The notes beneath the pieces were generated by a model that saw only the letters and a list, made by a program, of their open reading frames with translations, ran no database searches and was not told the DNA's origin. A stretch of 64,000 nucleotides of DNA from Streptomyces sp. APSN-46.1. GTDB taxonomy: Bacteria; Actinomycetota; Actinomycetes; Streptomycetales; Streptomycetaceae. Below are positions 1 through 7,844 of the stretch, one piece after another; the first letter of the stretch is position 1, and the number at the start of each line of letters is the position of its first letter. The stretch spans positions 62,001-126,000 of the forward strand of contig NZ_JALGRF010000010.1 of NCBI RefSeq assembly GCF_022815725.1. The letters run 5' to 3'. The position numbers and the translations under genes were made by a program.

Positions 1-1
1 C

Positions 2-1846
2 GTGGTCCACTGGCCGCGCGAGTTGGCTCGTACGCTGTCCGCGACCGCCGTCGTACGGTCCACCGCGCCGGGTTCCGCCACCGACGGCACCGCTTTCTTC
101 GACGCGCAGCACCTCTTCGCCTTCTCCTGGGAGCTCGCGCTCGGCGGCGACCGGCTCACCCCGGGGGAGATGGACGCGCTCGCGCAGGCCCACCGGCCCG
201 TGGTGCGGCTGCGCGACCAGTGGGTGCGGGTCGATCCGGAGCTGGTGCGCAAGGCGCGCAAGCGGGAGCTCGGCCTGCTGGACCCGGTGGATGCGCTGGC
301 CACCGTACTGACGGGGACCGCCGAGGTGGACGGGGAGCCGGTGGCGGCGGTACCGGTGGGGGCGCTCGCGGCCCTGCGGGAGCGGCTGACGGGGGAGTTG
401 GCCCCGCTTCCGCCGCCGGCCGGTCTGAAGGCCACCCTGCGCGACTACCAGGCGCGCGGCCTGGCCTGGCTGGATCTGATGACCTCGCTCGGCCTCGGCG
501 GATGCCTCGCCGACGACATGGGCCTGGGCAAAACGGTCACGCTGATCGCGCTGCACCTGCACCGGGACCGCCCCGAGCCGACGCTCGTCGTGTGTCCGGC
601 GTCCCTGCTGGGCAACTGGCAGCGGGAGATCGAGAGGTTCGCGCCCGGCACGCCCGTGCGCCGCTACCACGGGGCCGGCCGCAGCCTCGACGGGATGGCG
701 GATCTCGACAGGGGGTTCGTGCTCACCACGTACGGGACGATGCGCGCCGGCGCCGCCCGGCTGGCCGAGCAGAGCTGGGGCATGGTCGTCGCCGATGAGG
801 CGCAGCACGTCAAGAACCCCCATTCGGCGACGGCGAAGGCATTGCGCACGATCCCGGCCCCGGCCCGGGTGGCGCTGACCGGCACCCCGGTGGAGAACAA
901 CCTGTCCGAGCTGTGGGCACTGCTCGACTGGACCACACCCGGCCTGCTGGGCCCGCTCACCGCGTTCCGGGCGCGCCATGCCCGTCCGGTGGAGCACCAG
1001 CAGGAGGAGGACGGCGGCAATGAGGCGGCGGTCGCCCGACTGGCCGCGCTCGTACGGCCGTTCCTGCTGCGCCGCAAGAAGTCCGATCCCGGGATCGCGC
1101 CCGAGCTCCCGCCGAAGACGGAGACCGACCATCCCGTGTCCCTCACGCGCGAGCAGGTCTCGCTGTACCAGGCGGCCGTGGACGAGGCGATGGCCGTGAT
1201 CGAGGAGAGCGAGGGCATAGAGCGGCGCGGCATGATCATGAAGCTGCTGGCCTCGCTCAAGCAGATCTGCAACCACCCGGCGCAGTACCTGAAAGAAGAG
1301 CAGCCGCGGATCGCGCACCGCTCGGGCAAGCTGGCGCTGCTGGACGAGCTGCTCGACACGATCCTGTCCGAGGGCGGCTCGGTGCTGGTCTTCACCCAGT
1401 ACGTGACGATGGCCCGGCTCATCGAGCGGCACCTCGCCGCTCGGGGCGTCGCCACCCAGTTGCTGCACGGAGGTACCCCGGTGGCGCGCCGGGAGGAGCT
1501 GGTGGACCGGTTCCAGGCGGGTGAGGTGCCCGTGTTCCTGCTGTCCCTGAAGGCGGCCGGTACCGGGCTGAACCTGACCCGGGCCGGGCACGTCATCCAC
1601 TTCGACCGGTGGTGGAATCCGGCGGTCGAGGAGCAGGCCACCGACCGCGCGTACCGGATCGGCCAGACCCAGCCCGTGCAGGTCCACCGGATCATCGCCG
1701 AGGGCACGGTCGAGGACCGGATCGCGGAGATGCTGGAGGCGAAGCGGGCCCTGGCCGACGCCGTCCTCGGCTCCGGCGAGTCGGCGCTGACCGAGCTGAC
1801 CGACCGCGAGCTCGCCGACCTCGTCTCCCTGCGGAGGCCGGCGTGA
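2..1846 (+). CDS. SNF2/RAD54-type DEAD/DEAH-box helicase, 5' end outside the window
   Basis: This is the C-terminal part of an SNF2-family ATPase that remodels protein-DNA complexes at the expense of ATP. Within the visible 614 residues, motif I is DDMGLGKT at about residue 171, motif II is DEAQ at about 265, and the C-terminal helicase lobe carries AGTGLNL, FDRWWNP and AYRIGQ. Streptomyces homologues are usually longer (about 900-1000 residues), so the GTG at base 2 is probably internal and the true start lies upstream. The stop overlaps the next start by 4 bp (GTGA), which indicates translational coupling to the SWIM protein. The family call is certain; the biological role is not. Confidence 0.93.
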   Translation: MVHWPRELARTLSATAVVRSTAPGSATDGTAFFDAQHLFAFSWELALGGDRLTPGEMDALAQAHRPVVRLRDQWVRVDPELVRKARKRELGLLDPVDALATVLTGTAEVDGEPVAAVPVGALAALRERLTGELAPLPPPAGLKATLRDYQARGLAWLDLMTSLGLGGCLADDMGLGKTVTLIALHLHRDRPEPTLVVCPASLLGNWQREIERFAPGTPVRRYHGAGRSLDGMADLDRGFVLTTYGTMRAGAARLAEQSWGMVVADEAQHVKNPHSATAKALRTIPAPARVALTGTPVENNLSELWALLDWTTPGLLGPLTAFRARHARPVEHQQEEDGGNEAAVARLAALVRPFLLRRKKSDPGIAPELPPKTETDHPVSLTREQVSLYQAAVDEAMAVIEESEGIERRGMIMKLLASLKQICNHPAQYLKEEQPRIAHRSGKLALLDELLDTILSEGGSVLVFTQYVTMARLIERHLAARGVATQLLHGGTPVARREELVDRFQAGEVPVFLLSLKAAGTGLNLTRAGHVIHFDRWWNPAVEEQATDRAYRIGQTQPVQVHRIIAEGTVEDRIAEMLEAKRALADAVLGSGESALTELTDRELADLVSLRRPA

Positions 1847-3048
1847 TCACCGCGCGGGACGACCGCCGCCGCACCTTCGAGACCGTGCCCGCCGGGGTGG
1901 AGGCCGTCACCTGGTGGGGCCGGGCCTGGGTGGCCGCCCTGGAGGAGCGCTCCCGCGACGCGGCACGCCTCGGGCGCGGCCGCGCGTATGCCGAGCAGGG
2001 CCATGTCGACGCCGTCACGATCACGCCCGGCCGGATCGTCGCGTACGTACGGGGCAGCAGGCCCCGCCCCTACCGCACCGAGCTGTCGCTGAACGCCTTC
2101 GCGGACGCCGAATGGGGGGAACTCCTGGAGGCGGTCGCGGCCGACCCCGCAGCCCTCGCGGCGCTGCTGGAGAGGGAGGTTCCGCAATCTCTGGCGGAGT
2201 CGATCCTGCCCGGCGCTGGCGAGCTCGTCCCGCGCTGCTCCTGCCCGGACATCGCGCGCCCTCCGTGCAAGCACGCGGCGGCCCTCTGCTACCGGGCGGC
2301 CCGGCTGCTCGACGAGGACCCGTTCGTCCTGCTGCTCCTGCGCGGCCGCGGTGAGCGGGAGCTGCTCGATGAGCTGACCCGCCGCAATGCCGCCCACGCC
2401 GCGCGCGAACAGCCCGACGCGGCGCCGGACTTCCCCGGGGTCCCGGCCCGCGCGGCGCTGGCCCGCGCCGTCCTGCCGCCGCTGCCCGCCCCGCTCGCCG
2501 CGCCCGCCGGCGTGGGACTGCCGCCGGCCTACCCGGGCGATCCCGCGGCCCCGGACCCGCTCGCCCTGGACCAGCTCGCCACCGACGCCGCGACCCGGGC
2601 CTTCGCCCTGCTCACCACCGGCGAGGACCCGATCGCCGGTCTCACCCTCTGGCAGGACGCTGTCCGGCTGGCGTCCGCGCACCCCACGGCCGGGCTCACC
2701 GGCCCGGCCCGGAGCCTCTACCGGGACCTGGCTCGCGCCACCGGCCGTACGACCACCGACCTCGCCCGGGGCGCCGCCGCCTGGCGCCAGGGCGGCCTGC
2801 TCGCCCTGGTCGCCCTCGACGAGCCCTGGGACCCCCCGGCCGGCCCCTTCGACCGGGCCCGCCCGGCCCTCCTGGCGGCCGGCCAGGGCTCCTTCCGCCC
2901 CGACCGCAACCGCCTCACCTGCCTGAACCGCCAGCTCCGCCTGAGCCGCGAGGGCCTCTGGTACGCCTACGAGTCCCGCCTGGGCGACGAGGACTGGTGG
3001 CCGAAGGGCCGCCCCGCCCCGGACCCGGTCGCAGCCCTCGGGTTGTGA
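1843..3048 (+). CDS. SWIM zinc-finger domain protein
   Basis: A 401-residue protein starts at a GTG that overlaps the helicase stop. The SWIM zinc finger (CxC...CxH) is visible as CSC at nt 2239-2247 and CKH at 2266-2274, inside a segment rich in aromatic and charged residues. SWIM domains bind DNA or protein and are often encoded next to SNF2 helicases in bacteria, so the two products probably act together; this is inferred from coupling. The C-terminal third is rich in Pro and Ala and shows no domain I recognise. A longer reading frame extends further upstream, but it runs inside the helicase gene and is rejected as the start. Confidence 0.88.
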   Translation: MITARDDRRRTFETVPAGVEAVTWWGRAWVAALEERSRDAARLGRGRAYAEQGHVDAVTITPGRIVAYVRGSRPRPYRTELSLNAFADAEWGELLEAVAADPAALAALLEREVPQSLAESILPGAGELVPRCSCPDIARPPCKHAAALCYRAARLLDEDPFVLLLLRGRGERELLDELTRRNAAHAAREQPDAAPDFPGVPARAALARAVLPPLPAPLAAPAGVGLPPAYPGDPAAPDPLALDQLATDAATRAFALLTTGEDPIAGLTLWQDAVRLASAHPTAGLTGPARSLYRDLARATGRTTTDLARGAAAWRQGGLLALVALDEPWDPPAGPFDRARPALLAAGQGSFRPDRNRLTCLNRQLRLSREGLWYAYESRLGDEDWWPKGRPAPDPVAALGL

Positions 3049-3067
3049 GCGGCCGGGCGCGCGAGGT

Positions 3068-3607
3068 TCACCCGGGCAGGTCGGCGGCCCAGCGCGTCAG
3101 AGCGGTGAAGTCGCGGTCGCGGAGGCCGTGGCGGGGGTGGATGCGGAGGAGGAGCGCCGGGGCCGGGTGGTGGGTGCGGACCCAGGCGCGGTCGCGGGGG
3201 TTGATCATGTCGTCGACCCAGGCGAAGGGGCGGCCGGCCGCCCAGTCGAGCAGCGGGCGGGTTTTCCAGAAGAGGCCGTCGGGGTCGTGGGCGAAGAGTT
3301 CCGGCCATTCGATGACAGGAAGATCAGCGGGAAGTCCGATGTGCGGGGCGATCATCGTGTTGGCGTCATCCGTCCAGGCGGTGGCCCAGGCGAGTTCGAA
3401 GGGGAGCGCCAGCAGCCGGGCGCCGTGGGCGGGGTGGAGGCGCACGCGCAGGCCGCGCCGGGCGCTGCGGGAATCCGGGGCGCGGCCGGACATCCAGACC
3501 GCCGGGCGCATGCGGTGACTCGTGTATCCGCGCAGCCCGGCGAGACGGGACCGGAAGGGGTTGAGAGGGCCGTCCACATCGAGGAGGAGCAGCGGGCGAA
3601 CAGTCAT
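3068..3607 (-). CDS. HAD-like domain protein (predicted hydrolase)
   Basis: A 179-residue protein begins with a hydrophobic strand and a DVDGPLN motif (about residues 10-16). This matches motif I (DxDG) of the haloacid dehalogenase superfamily, whose first Asp is the phosphoryl nucleophile. A later WVDD segment near residue 128 would fit motif IV acidic residues. Similar short HAD-domain proteins are common and uncharacterised in Streptomyces. The gene converges with the SWIM gene, with 19 bp between the stops. No strong Shine-Dalgarno is visible upstream of the ATG, so the start is plausible but unproven. The substrate is unknown. Confidence 0.75.
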   Translation of the reverse strand: MTVRPLLLLDVDGPLNPFRSRLAGLRGYTSHRMRPAVWMSGRAPDSRSARRGLRVRLHPAHGARLLALPFELAWATAWTDDANTMIAPHIGLPADLPVIEWPELFAHDPDGLFWKTRPLLDWAAGRPFAWVDDMINPRDRAWVRTHHPAPALLLRIHPRHGLRDRDFTALTRWAADLPG

Positions 3608-3734
3608 GAAGAAGGAAGTACCCAGTACACGATGGAGTGAAATGCGTACCGGCTCTATAACCCGAATGGGTTGACCCGCGTTGTCTCCGGTGCGGGCGCA
3701 GCGCCCGTGAACCTTCCGGAAGGCAGGAAAGCTG

Positions 3735-4409
3735 ATGCGTCACAGTCGTCGGAATGGCTTGATCGCGGCGGTGGTCGCGGGTGGCGGACTGGCCGTAGCG
3801 GGGGTGAGCGGTTTCGCCTACGCCGATGCGGAGGCGGGCGGACAGGCCGAGCGCTCCCCGGGTCTGCTGTCGGGGAATCTGGTGCAACTGCCCGTGAGCG
3901 CGCCGGTGAACGTGTGCGGCAACACCGTGAGCGTGGTCGGGTTGCTCAACTCGGCCGCCGGGAACCGGTGTGTCAACGAGAGCCCGGGGGACCACGGGTC
4001 GCCGGGGCCGAGGCCCTCGGATCCGTCCCAGCGCGCGCATCCGTCCAAACCCGGCGCCGGTGCCACGGGGCGGGGAAAGGATTCACCGGGGGTGCTGTCC
4101 GGCAATGGGATCCAGCTCCCGATCGAAGTACCGCTGAACATCAGTGGTAACGCGGTGAGCGTCGTCGGTGCCGGCAACGCCTCCAGCGGCAACACCTCCG
4201 TCAACGGGGAGCCCAGCGTCGGCAAGCCCGTCCAGCCGCCCGCCGTCCGGCCCGTCACCCCGCCGGCTCCGGCGGTCACGCCCGCTCCGCCTCGCGACAC
4301 CTCCGCGCTCGCCCACACCGGGGCCGACGCCGTCGGCTACCTCCTCCCCGGCGGCGGCGCGCTGCTCCTCGGCGGCGTGCTGCTGTACCGCCGCTTCCGG
4401 CTCAACTAG
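3735..4409 (+). CDS. Long chaplin with two chaplin domains and sortase signal
   Basis: A 224-residue cell-surface hydrophobin-like protein of aerial growth. An N-terminal signal peptide (residues 1-30, ending AYA) is followed by chaplin domain 1 (about 41-82), a Pro/Gly/Lys linker, chaplin domain 2 (about 117-158) and a Pro-rich spacer. It ends in a class E-type sorting signal: LAHTG, a hydrophobic segment, then RRFRLN. Long chaplins of this build (ChpA-C class in S. coelicolor) are anchored to the wall by sortase and display amyloid-forming domains. Domain 1 has the usual cysteine pair (NVCGN, GNRCVN); domain 2 has serines there (NISGN, GNTSVN). The RBS-like AGGAAAG lies just upstream of the ATG. 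The stop overlaps the convergent neighbour by 8 bp. Confidence 0.93.
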   Translation: MRHSRRNGLIAAVVAGGGLAVAGVSGFAYADAEAGGQAERSPGLLSGNLVQLPVSAPVNVCGNTVSVVGLLNSAAGNRCVNESPGDHGSPGPRPSDPSQRAHPSKPGAGATGRGKDSPGVLSGNGIQLPIEVPLNISGNAVSVVGAGNASSGNTSVNGEPSVGKPVQPPAVRPVTPPAPAVTPAPPRDTSALAHTGADAVGYLLPGGGALLLGGVLLYRRFRLN

Positions 4410-5070
4410 CGCCTTCCGGGCCGCCCGTGCGCCATCCGTCGAGGATCGCGTCGATCCGCGCCGCCAGCCGGGCGCGGGCGGCGAAGCGGGGGATGCCCGC
4501 CATCAGCAGGGCGTCGTACTCCGTGTCGGTGTGGCGCACGGCCGCCCGGACCGCCATCGACACCGCCTGCTCGTCGAGGGCCCGGCCGGCGGCGGTGCGG
4601 CCCACCCGGCCGCTGCCGCGGAGCGAGGCGTGGGCGGCGATCGCCTGGGCGCGGTCGGCCGGGCATCCGGGGAACAGCCGCCGTATCTCGGCGGCGAAGG
4701 CAGCTGTGAAGCGGGTGTCCTCGGCGGCGCGGCGCAGCCGGTCGCGCTCGCGGCGGCGGGCCCGCGCGTCGGCGTCCGCGAGGCAGGCGCGCTCCGCGCG
4801 GGCCAGGGCGGTGTCCTCGACCAGCAGGCCCTGGCGTTCGTAGCGGCGGCGGCGTTTGTGGAGGCGGAGCACGACCGCCGAGAGTGAACTGGCCTCACGG
4901 GCACGGCGGGTGAGCGCCGCGTCGCCGCGCGGCAGGTAGACCAGGTGCCCCAGGTCGGCGCAGTCCAGGCAGCGGGGCACGCCGGCCTCGCGGACCACGT
5001 GCCGGATCGGGCCGCGCCGGCACTCCGCGCAGTGGATGTGTTTCACCGACTCGAACACCACGAGACTCAT
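4402..5070 (-). CDS. DUF2293-like conserved actinobacterial protein
   Basis: A 222-residue protein starting at MSLVVFESVK. The reading frame is open a further 31 codons upstream, but the internal ATG matches the way this family normally begins. The N-terminal third has paired cysteines (CAEC at about 14-17 and CLDC at about 34-37) that look like a zinc-binding site. The middle is an Arg/Glu-rich helical segment. The C-terminal third (HASLRGSGRVGR...VRHTDTEYDALL) resembles the DUF2293 domain found in many Streptomyces proteins. The function is unknown. It converges with the chaplin gene and overlaps its end. Confidence 0.8.
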   Translation of the reverse strand: MSLVVFESVKHIHCAECRRGPIRHVVREAGVPRCLDCADLGHLVYLPRGDAALTRRAREASSLSAVVLRLHKRRRRYERQGLLVEDTALARAERACLADADARARRRERDRLRRAAEDTRFTAAFAAEIRRLFPGCPADRAQAIAAHASLRGSGRVGRTAAGRALDEQAVSMAVRAAVRHTDTEYDALLMAGIPRFAARARLAARIDAILDGWRTGGPEGAS

Positions 5071-5210
5071 GCCGGATTGATACCGCCGCCCAGACCCCAT
5101 ATCACCTTGCGGCGCAGGTTTGTTGGGGTTTCGCCAATCCTCACTGGAATGGCGGATGTCCACCTACTGTGACGCACGGGCCAAAGCCGGAGCCCGTGGA
5201 GGAGGAGCAC

Positions 5211-5597
5211 ATGGGTGGACGGCAGGCAACGGCGCGGCGCCCGGGGATGGCGGAAACTCATGCCGAGACTCACGCCGACCTGGAGGGTCGCGAGATCGTC
5301 ATAGCGCCCGGGGGCTGCACCGGCTGGCACTACCACCGGGTGGAGCTGATCGCGGTGGTGAGATCCGGGACGCTGACCCGGATCCTGCACGACGACTCGG
5401 TCGTGGTGCACCGGGCCGGGACCAGCTTCATCGAACCCGCGGGCATCGCCCACATCCACCTCGGACGCAACCTCGGCGCCGAACCGGTCGTGCTGTACGT
5501 GACCTGCGACGCGCTCCCCGAGGGCGCCGAGTTCTCCATACCCAGCCCGGCCCCACCCGGCTCCACGCCCTGCGCCTGCTCCGGCCCCGCCCTGTGA
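5211..5597 (+). CDS. Small cupin-domain protein
   Basis: A 128-residue single-domain cupin. The conserved motif 1 histidines appear as GWHYHRVEL (about residues 41-49), which usually bind a metal, and motif 2 is seen in the FIEPAGIAHIH region. The start is the ATG directly preceded by a GGAGGAGGAG ribosome binding site, although the frame is open upstream. The C-terminus is a short Pro/Ser/Cys-rich tail. No pathway context is evident: the gene sits between a DUF2293-like gene and a convergent WGR protein. The fold is clear and the activity is not known. Confidence 0.82.
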   Translation: MGGRQATARRPGMAETHAETHADLEGREIVIAPGGCTGWHYHRVELIAVVRSGTLTRILHDDSVVVHRAGTSFIEPAGIAHIHLGRNLGAEPVVLYVTCDALPEGAEFSIPSPAPPGSTPCACSGPAL

Positions 5598-5632
5598 ACC
5601 GGCCCGGCCCCCCGCCCCCGTGAACCGGCCCG

Positions 5633-7078
5633 TCACACCAGTCGGCGTATCTCCCCGCGCACCCGGTAGAAGCCGCCCGAGGCCGCATGCAGCCCGTCCA
5701 CCACATACCGGGCCCCGACCTCCCGGATCCCGCGCGGGAACTGCACGTTCCACGAAGGCTCGTAGTCGCCGGAGACCACCTGGACGCGCATTCGGCCGCC
5801 CTGTTGCACGCACTCCACCACCACCGCGCCCGCCGGGGCCGCGGCCACCGAGACGGTCGCCACCGACGCGGCCGACGCGGCCGGGGTGAACACCGGAAGC
5901 GCCGCCGCCGACTTCACATCCACCGCCACCGGAACCGAGCCCCGCTGGGCCGCCGTGATCGCCGCCTCGCTCGCGTCCACGCACACCAGCGAACCGTCCG
6001 TGGTGACCAGGTACAACCGCTCGTCCAGGTACTGCATGGACAGCGCGGACCCGCCGCCCGTGCCCAGCTTCCACAGCCGCCGCCCGTCGGCGTCGAAGCA
6101 GTACACGGAGGAGGACGAGTCGCCGGCGAAGACGTACCGCCCGTCCGGCGAGGTCGCGCACGAGTACACCGCCGCGTCGCACCCGTACGAGGCCTCGATG
6201 GCCCCGGTGGCCTTCGACAGCCGCTGTACGACCTTGCGGCCCGTGCCCGCGTACACCGCGTGCTCCTCCTGCCAGCCGAACAGCACCGAGCCGTTGGTGG
6301 GGGTGTGCCACAGCTCCCTGGTGCCGTCCGAGGCGTACGCCGTCACACCGCCGCTGTGGCCGTGGTAGACGGCCGCCTCGTCGGCGCGGACCATCCAGGC
6401 GCCGATCCCCCCGGACTTGCGGGACCACTGGAACTCGTCCTCGTGGTCGATGACCGTCAGGCCACCGCCCGCGTCCGACACGTTCAGCACGCCCTCGTGG
6501 ATGTCGAGCCAGTAGATGTCCACATCCGCCGCGATGTCGTACGCCCCGAACGGCACCTTCGACGACAGGTCGTACACCGTGCCGTCGTCACAGCCCGCGT
6601 ATATCCAGAACTCGTCCGCGACCAGGCATTTCACCCCCTCCGGCAGGGAGTAGCGGGCCAGCACCTCGCCGCCGTGGCTCAGCGTGTAGACGTCCCCCGC
6701 CTGGTTGCCGACCCAGCAGCGGTCCTCGTCCACATGGATCCCGAAGGCCGAGGAACCCGTACGGAAACGCCACAGCACCGGGGCCACCGCGCGCGCCGTC
6801 GACGGCGCGGAGGTCACCTGGCGGCGGGTCACCGACCGCGCGGCGCGCTGCCCGCGCACGGCCGGGGCGTACCCCTTGCGGACCTTCTCCCCGATCTTCT
6901 TCGCGGCGGCCGCCCGGGCCTTCTCGGCCGTCGGGAACGAGGAGTTCTGCATCTGGCCGTCCGCGCCGATGCGCCCGTACCGCACCGAGACCGCGGTGCC
7001 GTCCACGGTCACCTCGTAGAACTTGTGCGCTCCGCCGCCATCCTGCGACAGCTCCAGATACGTCGTCTCCCGAGCCAT
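5633..7078 (-). CDS. WGR domain protein with PQQ/WD40-type beta-propeller
   Basis: A 481-residue protein. Residues 1-80 form a WGR domain (LELSQDGGGAHKFYEV, VRYGRIGADGQ, then the basic helix AAAAKKIGEKVRKGY), a nucleic-acid-associated module known from PARPs and some bacterial regulators. Residues 100-430 contain repeated blades (GNQAGDVYTLSHGGEVLARY, YAGCDDGTVYDL, FAGDSSSSVYCFDADGRRLW) typical of a PQQ-like or WD40 propeller. No signal peptide is present, so the protein is probably cytoplasmic. The combination suggests a scaffold that reads DNA or protein states, which is inference. It is divergently arranged with the uridine-kinase-like gene. Confidence 0.85.
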   Translation of the reverse strand: MARETTYLELSQDGGGAHKFYEVTVDGTAVSVRYGRIGADGQMQNSSFPTAEKARAAAAKKIGEKVRKGYAPAVRGQRAARSVTRRQVTSAPSTARAVAPVLWRFRTGSSAFGIHVDEDRCWVGNQAGDVYTLSHGGEVLARYSLPEGVKCLVADEFWIYAGCDDGTVYDLSSKVPFGAYDIAADVDIYWLDIHEGVLNVSDAGGGLTVIDHEDEFQWSRKSGGIGAWMVRADEAAVYHGHSGGVTAYASDGTRELWHTPTNGSVLFGWQEEHAVYAGTGRKVVQRLSKATGAIEASYGCDAAVYSCATSPDGRYVFAGDSSSSVYCFDADGRRLWKLGTGGGSALSMQYLDERLYLVTTDGSLVCVDASEAAITAAQRGSVPVAVDVKSAAALPVFTPAASAASVATVSVAAAPAGAVVVECVQQGGRMRVQVVSGDYEPSWNVQFPRGIREVGARYVVDGLHAASGGFYRVRGEIRRLV

Positions 7079-7170
7079 GACAGACCCCTCCCCAAGGCCG
7101 GGCCGCCGGCTCCTGTCGCGCCGGTGATCCCTCGTGAAAAACGCTAAGGCCGACCACTGACAATGGGCTC

Positions 7171-7836
7171 GTGCAGCTGGAAGCGATCACATGGCAGCGG
7201 ATGGCCGAGCGCCTCGCCGGCCACCTCGACCAACACCTCGACGAACACCGCACCGCCTCCGGCCAGGGAGCCTGGCAGCGGGTGGGCATCGACGGCGCGC
7301 CCGCCGCCGGCACCGGTGTGCTCGCCGGACACCTCGCGGACGCCCTGCGCGGGCGCGGCCGTCCGGCGCCGGTGGTCCCGGCCGAGGGGTTCCTGCGGCC
7401 GGCGTCGCTCCGCTTCGAGTTCGGCCGCGAGGACGTGGACGCGTACCTCGGCGGCTGGTACGACACCGCCGCGCTCTGGCGGGAGGTCTTCGGGCCGACC
7501 GACCCCGGCGGCACCGGGCGGGTGCTGCCCGACCTGTGGGACCCGGTGACCGACCGGGCCACCCGCAGCCCGTACACCGAACTCCCGGCGGGCGGCGTGC
7601 TGATCGTGCACGGCCCGCTGCTGCTGGGCCACTGGTTCCCCTTCGACCTCAGCGTGCACATCCGGCTCTCCCCGGGGGCGCTGGCCCGCCGCACCGAGCC
7701 GTCCGCGCGGTGGACCCTGCCCGCCTTCGCGCGCTACGAGGCCGAGATCGACCCGGCGGTGCTGGCCGATGCCCTGGTCCGGGCGGACGACCCCCGCCGT
7801 CCCGCCTGGACCGGGATCCGCCCCGGCACGGCCTGA
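7171..7836 (+). CDS. Uridine kinase-like protein with degenerate P-loop
   Basis: A 221-residue protein resembling the uridine kinase / phosphoribulokinase-like NTPases annotated as uridine kinase in Streptomyces. The P-loop position reads GIDGAPAAGTG (residues 39-49), where canonical family members have GxxxxGK(S/T). Lys is replaced by Thr48 and the following Ser/Thr by Gly49. Later blocks (WYDTAALWREVF; GGVLIVHGPLLL, a Walker B-like strand; RYEAEIDP) follow the kinase fold. The protein may therefore be catalytically weak or act as a regulator. The start is a GTG about 90 bp from the divergent WGR gene. It converges with psuK, with 8 bp between the stops. Confidence 0.75.
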   Translation: MQLEAITWQRMAERLAGHLDQHLDEHRTASGQGAWQRVGIDGAPAAGTGVLAGHLADALRGRGRPAPVVPAEGFLRPASLRFEFGREDVDAYLGGWYDTAALWREVFGPTDPGGTGRVLPDLWDPVTDRATRSPYTELPAGGVLIVHGPLLLGHWFPFDLSVHIRLSPGALARRTEPSARWTLPAFARYEAEIDPAVLADALVRADDPRRPAWTGIRPGTA

Positions 7837-7844
7837 ACGCCGGG

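Noticed and set aside
5594..5632. 13-bp direct repeat GTGAACCGGCCCG at the cupin stop (copies at 5594 and 5620)
   Set aside because: Only two copies in a convergent spacer with no integrase or mobile gene nearby; chance or local duplication is enough.
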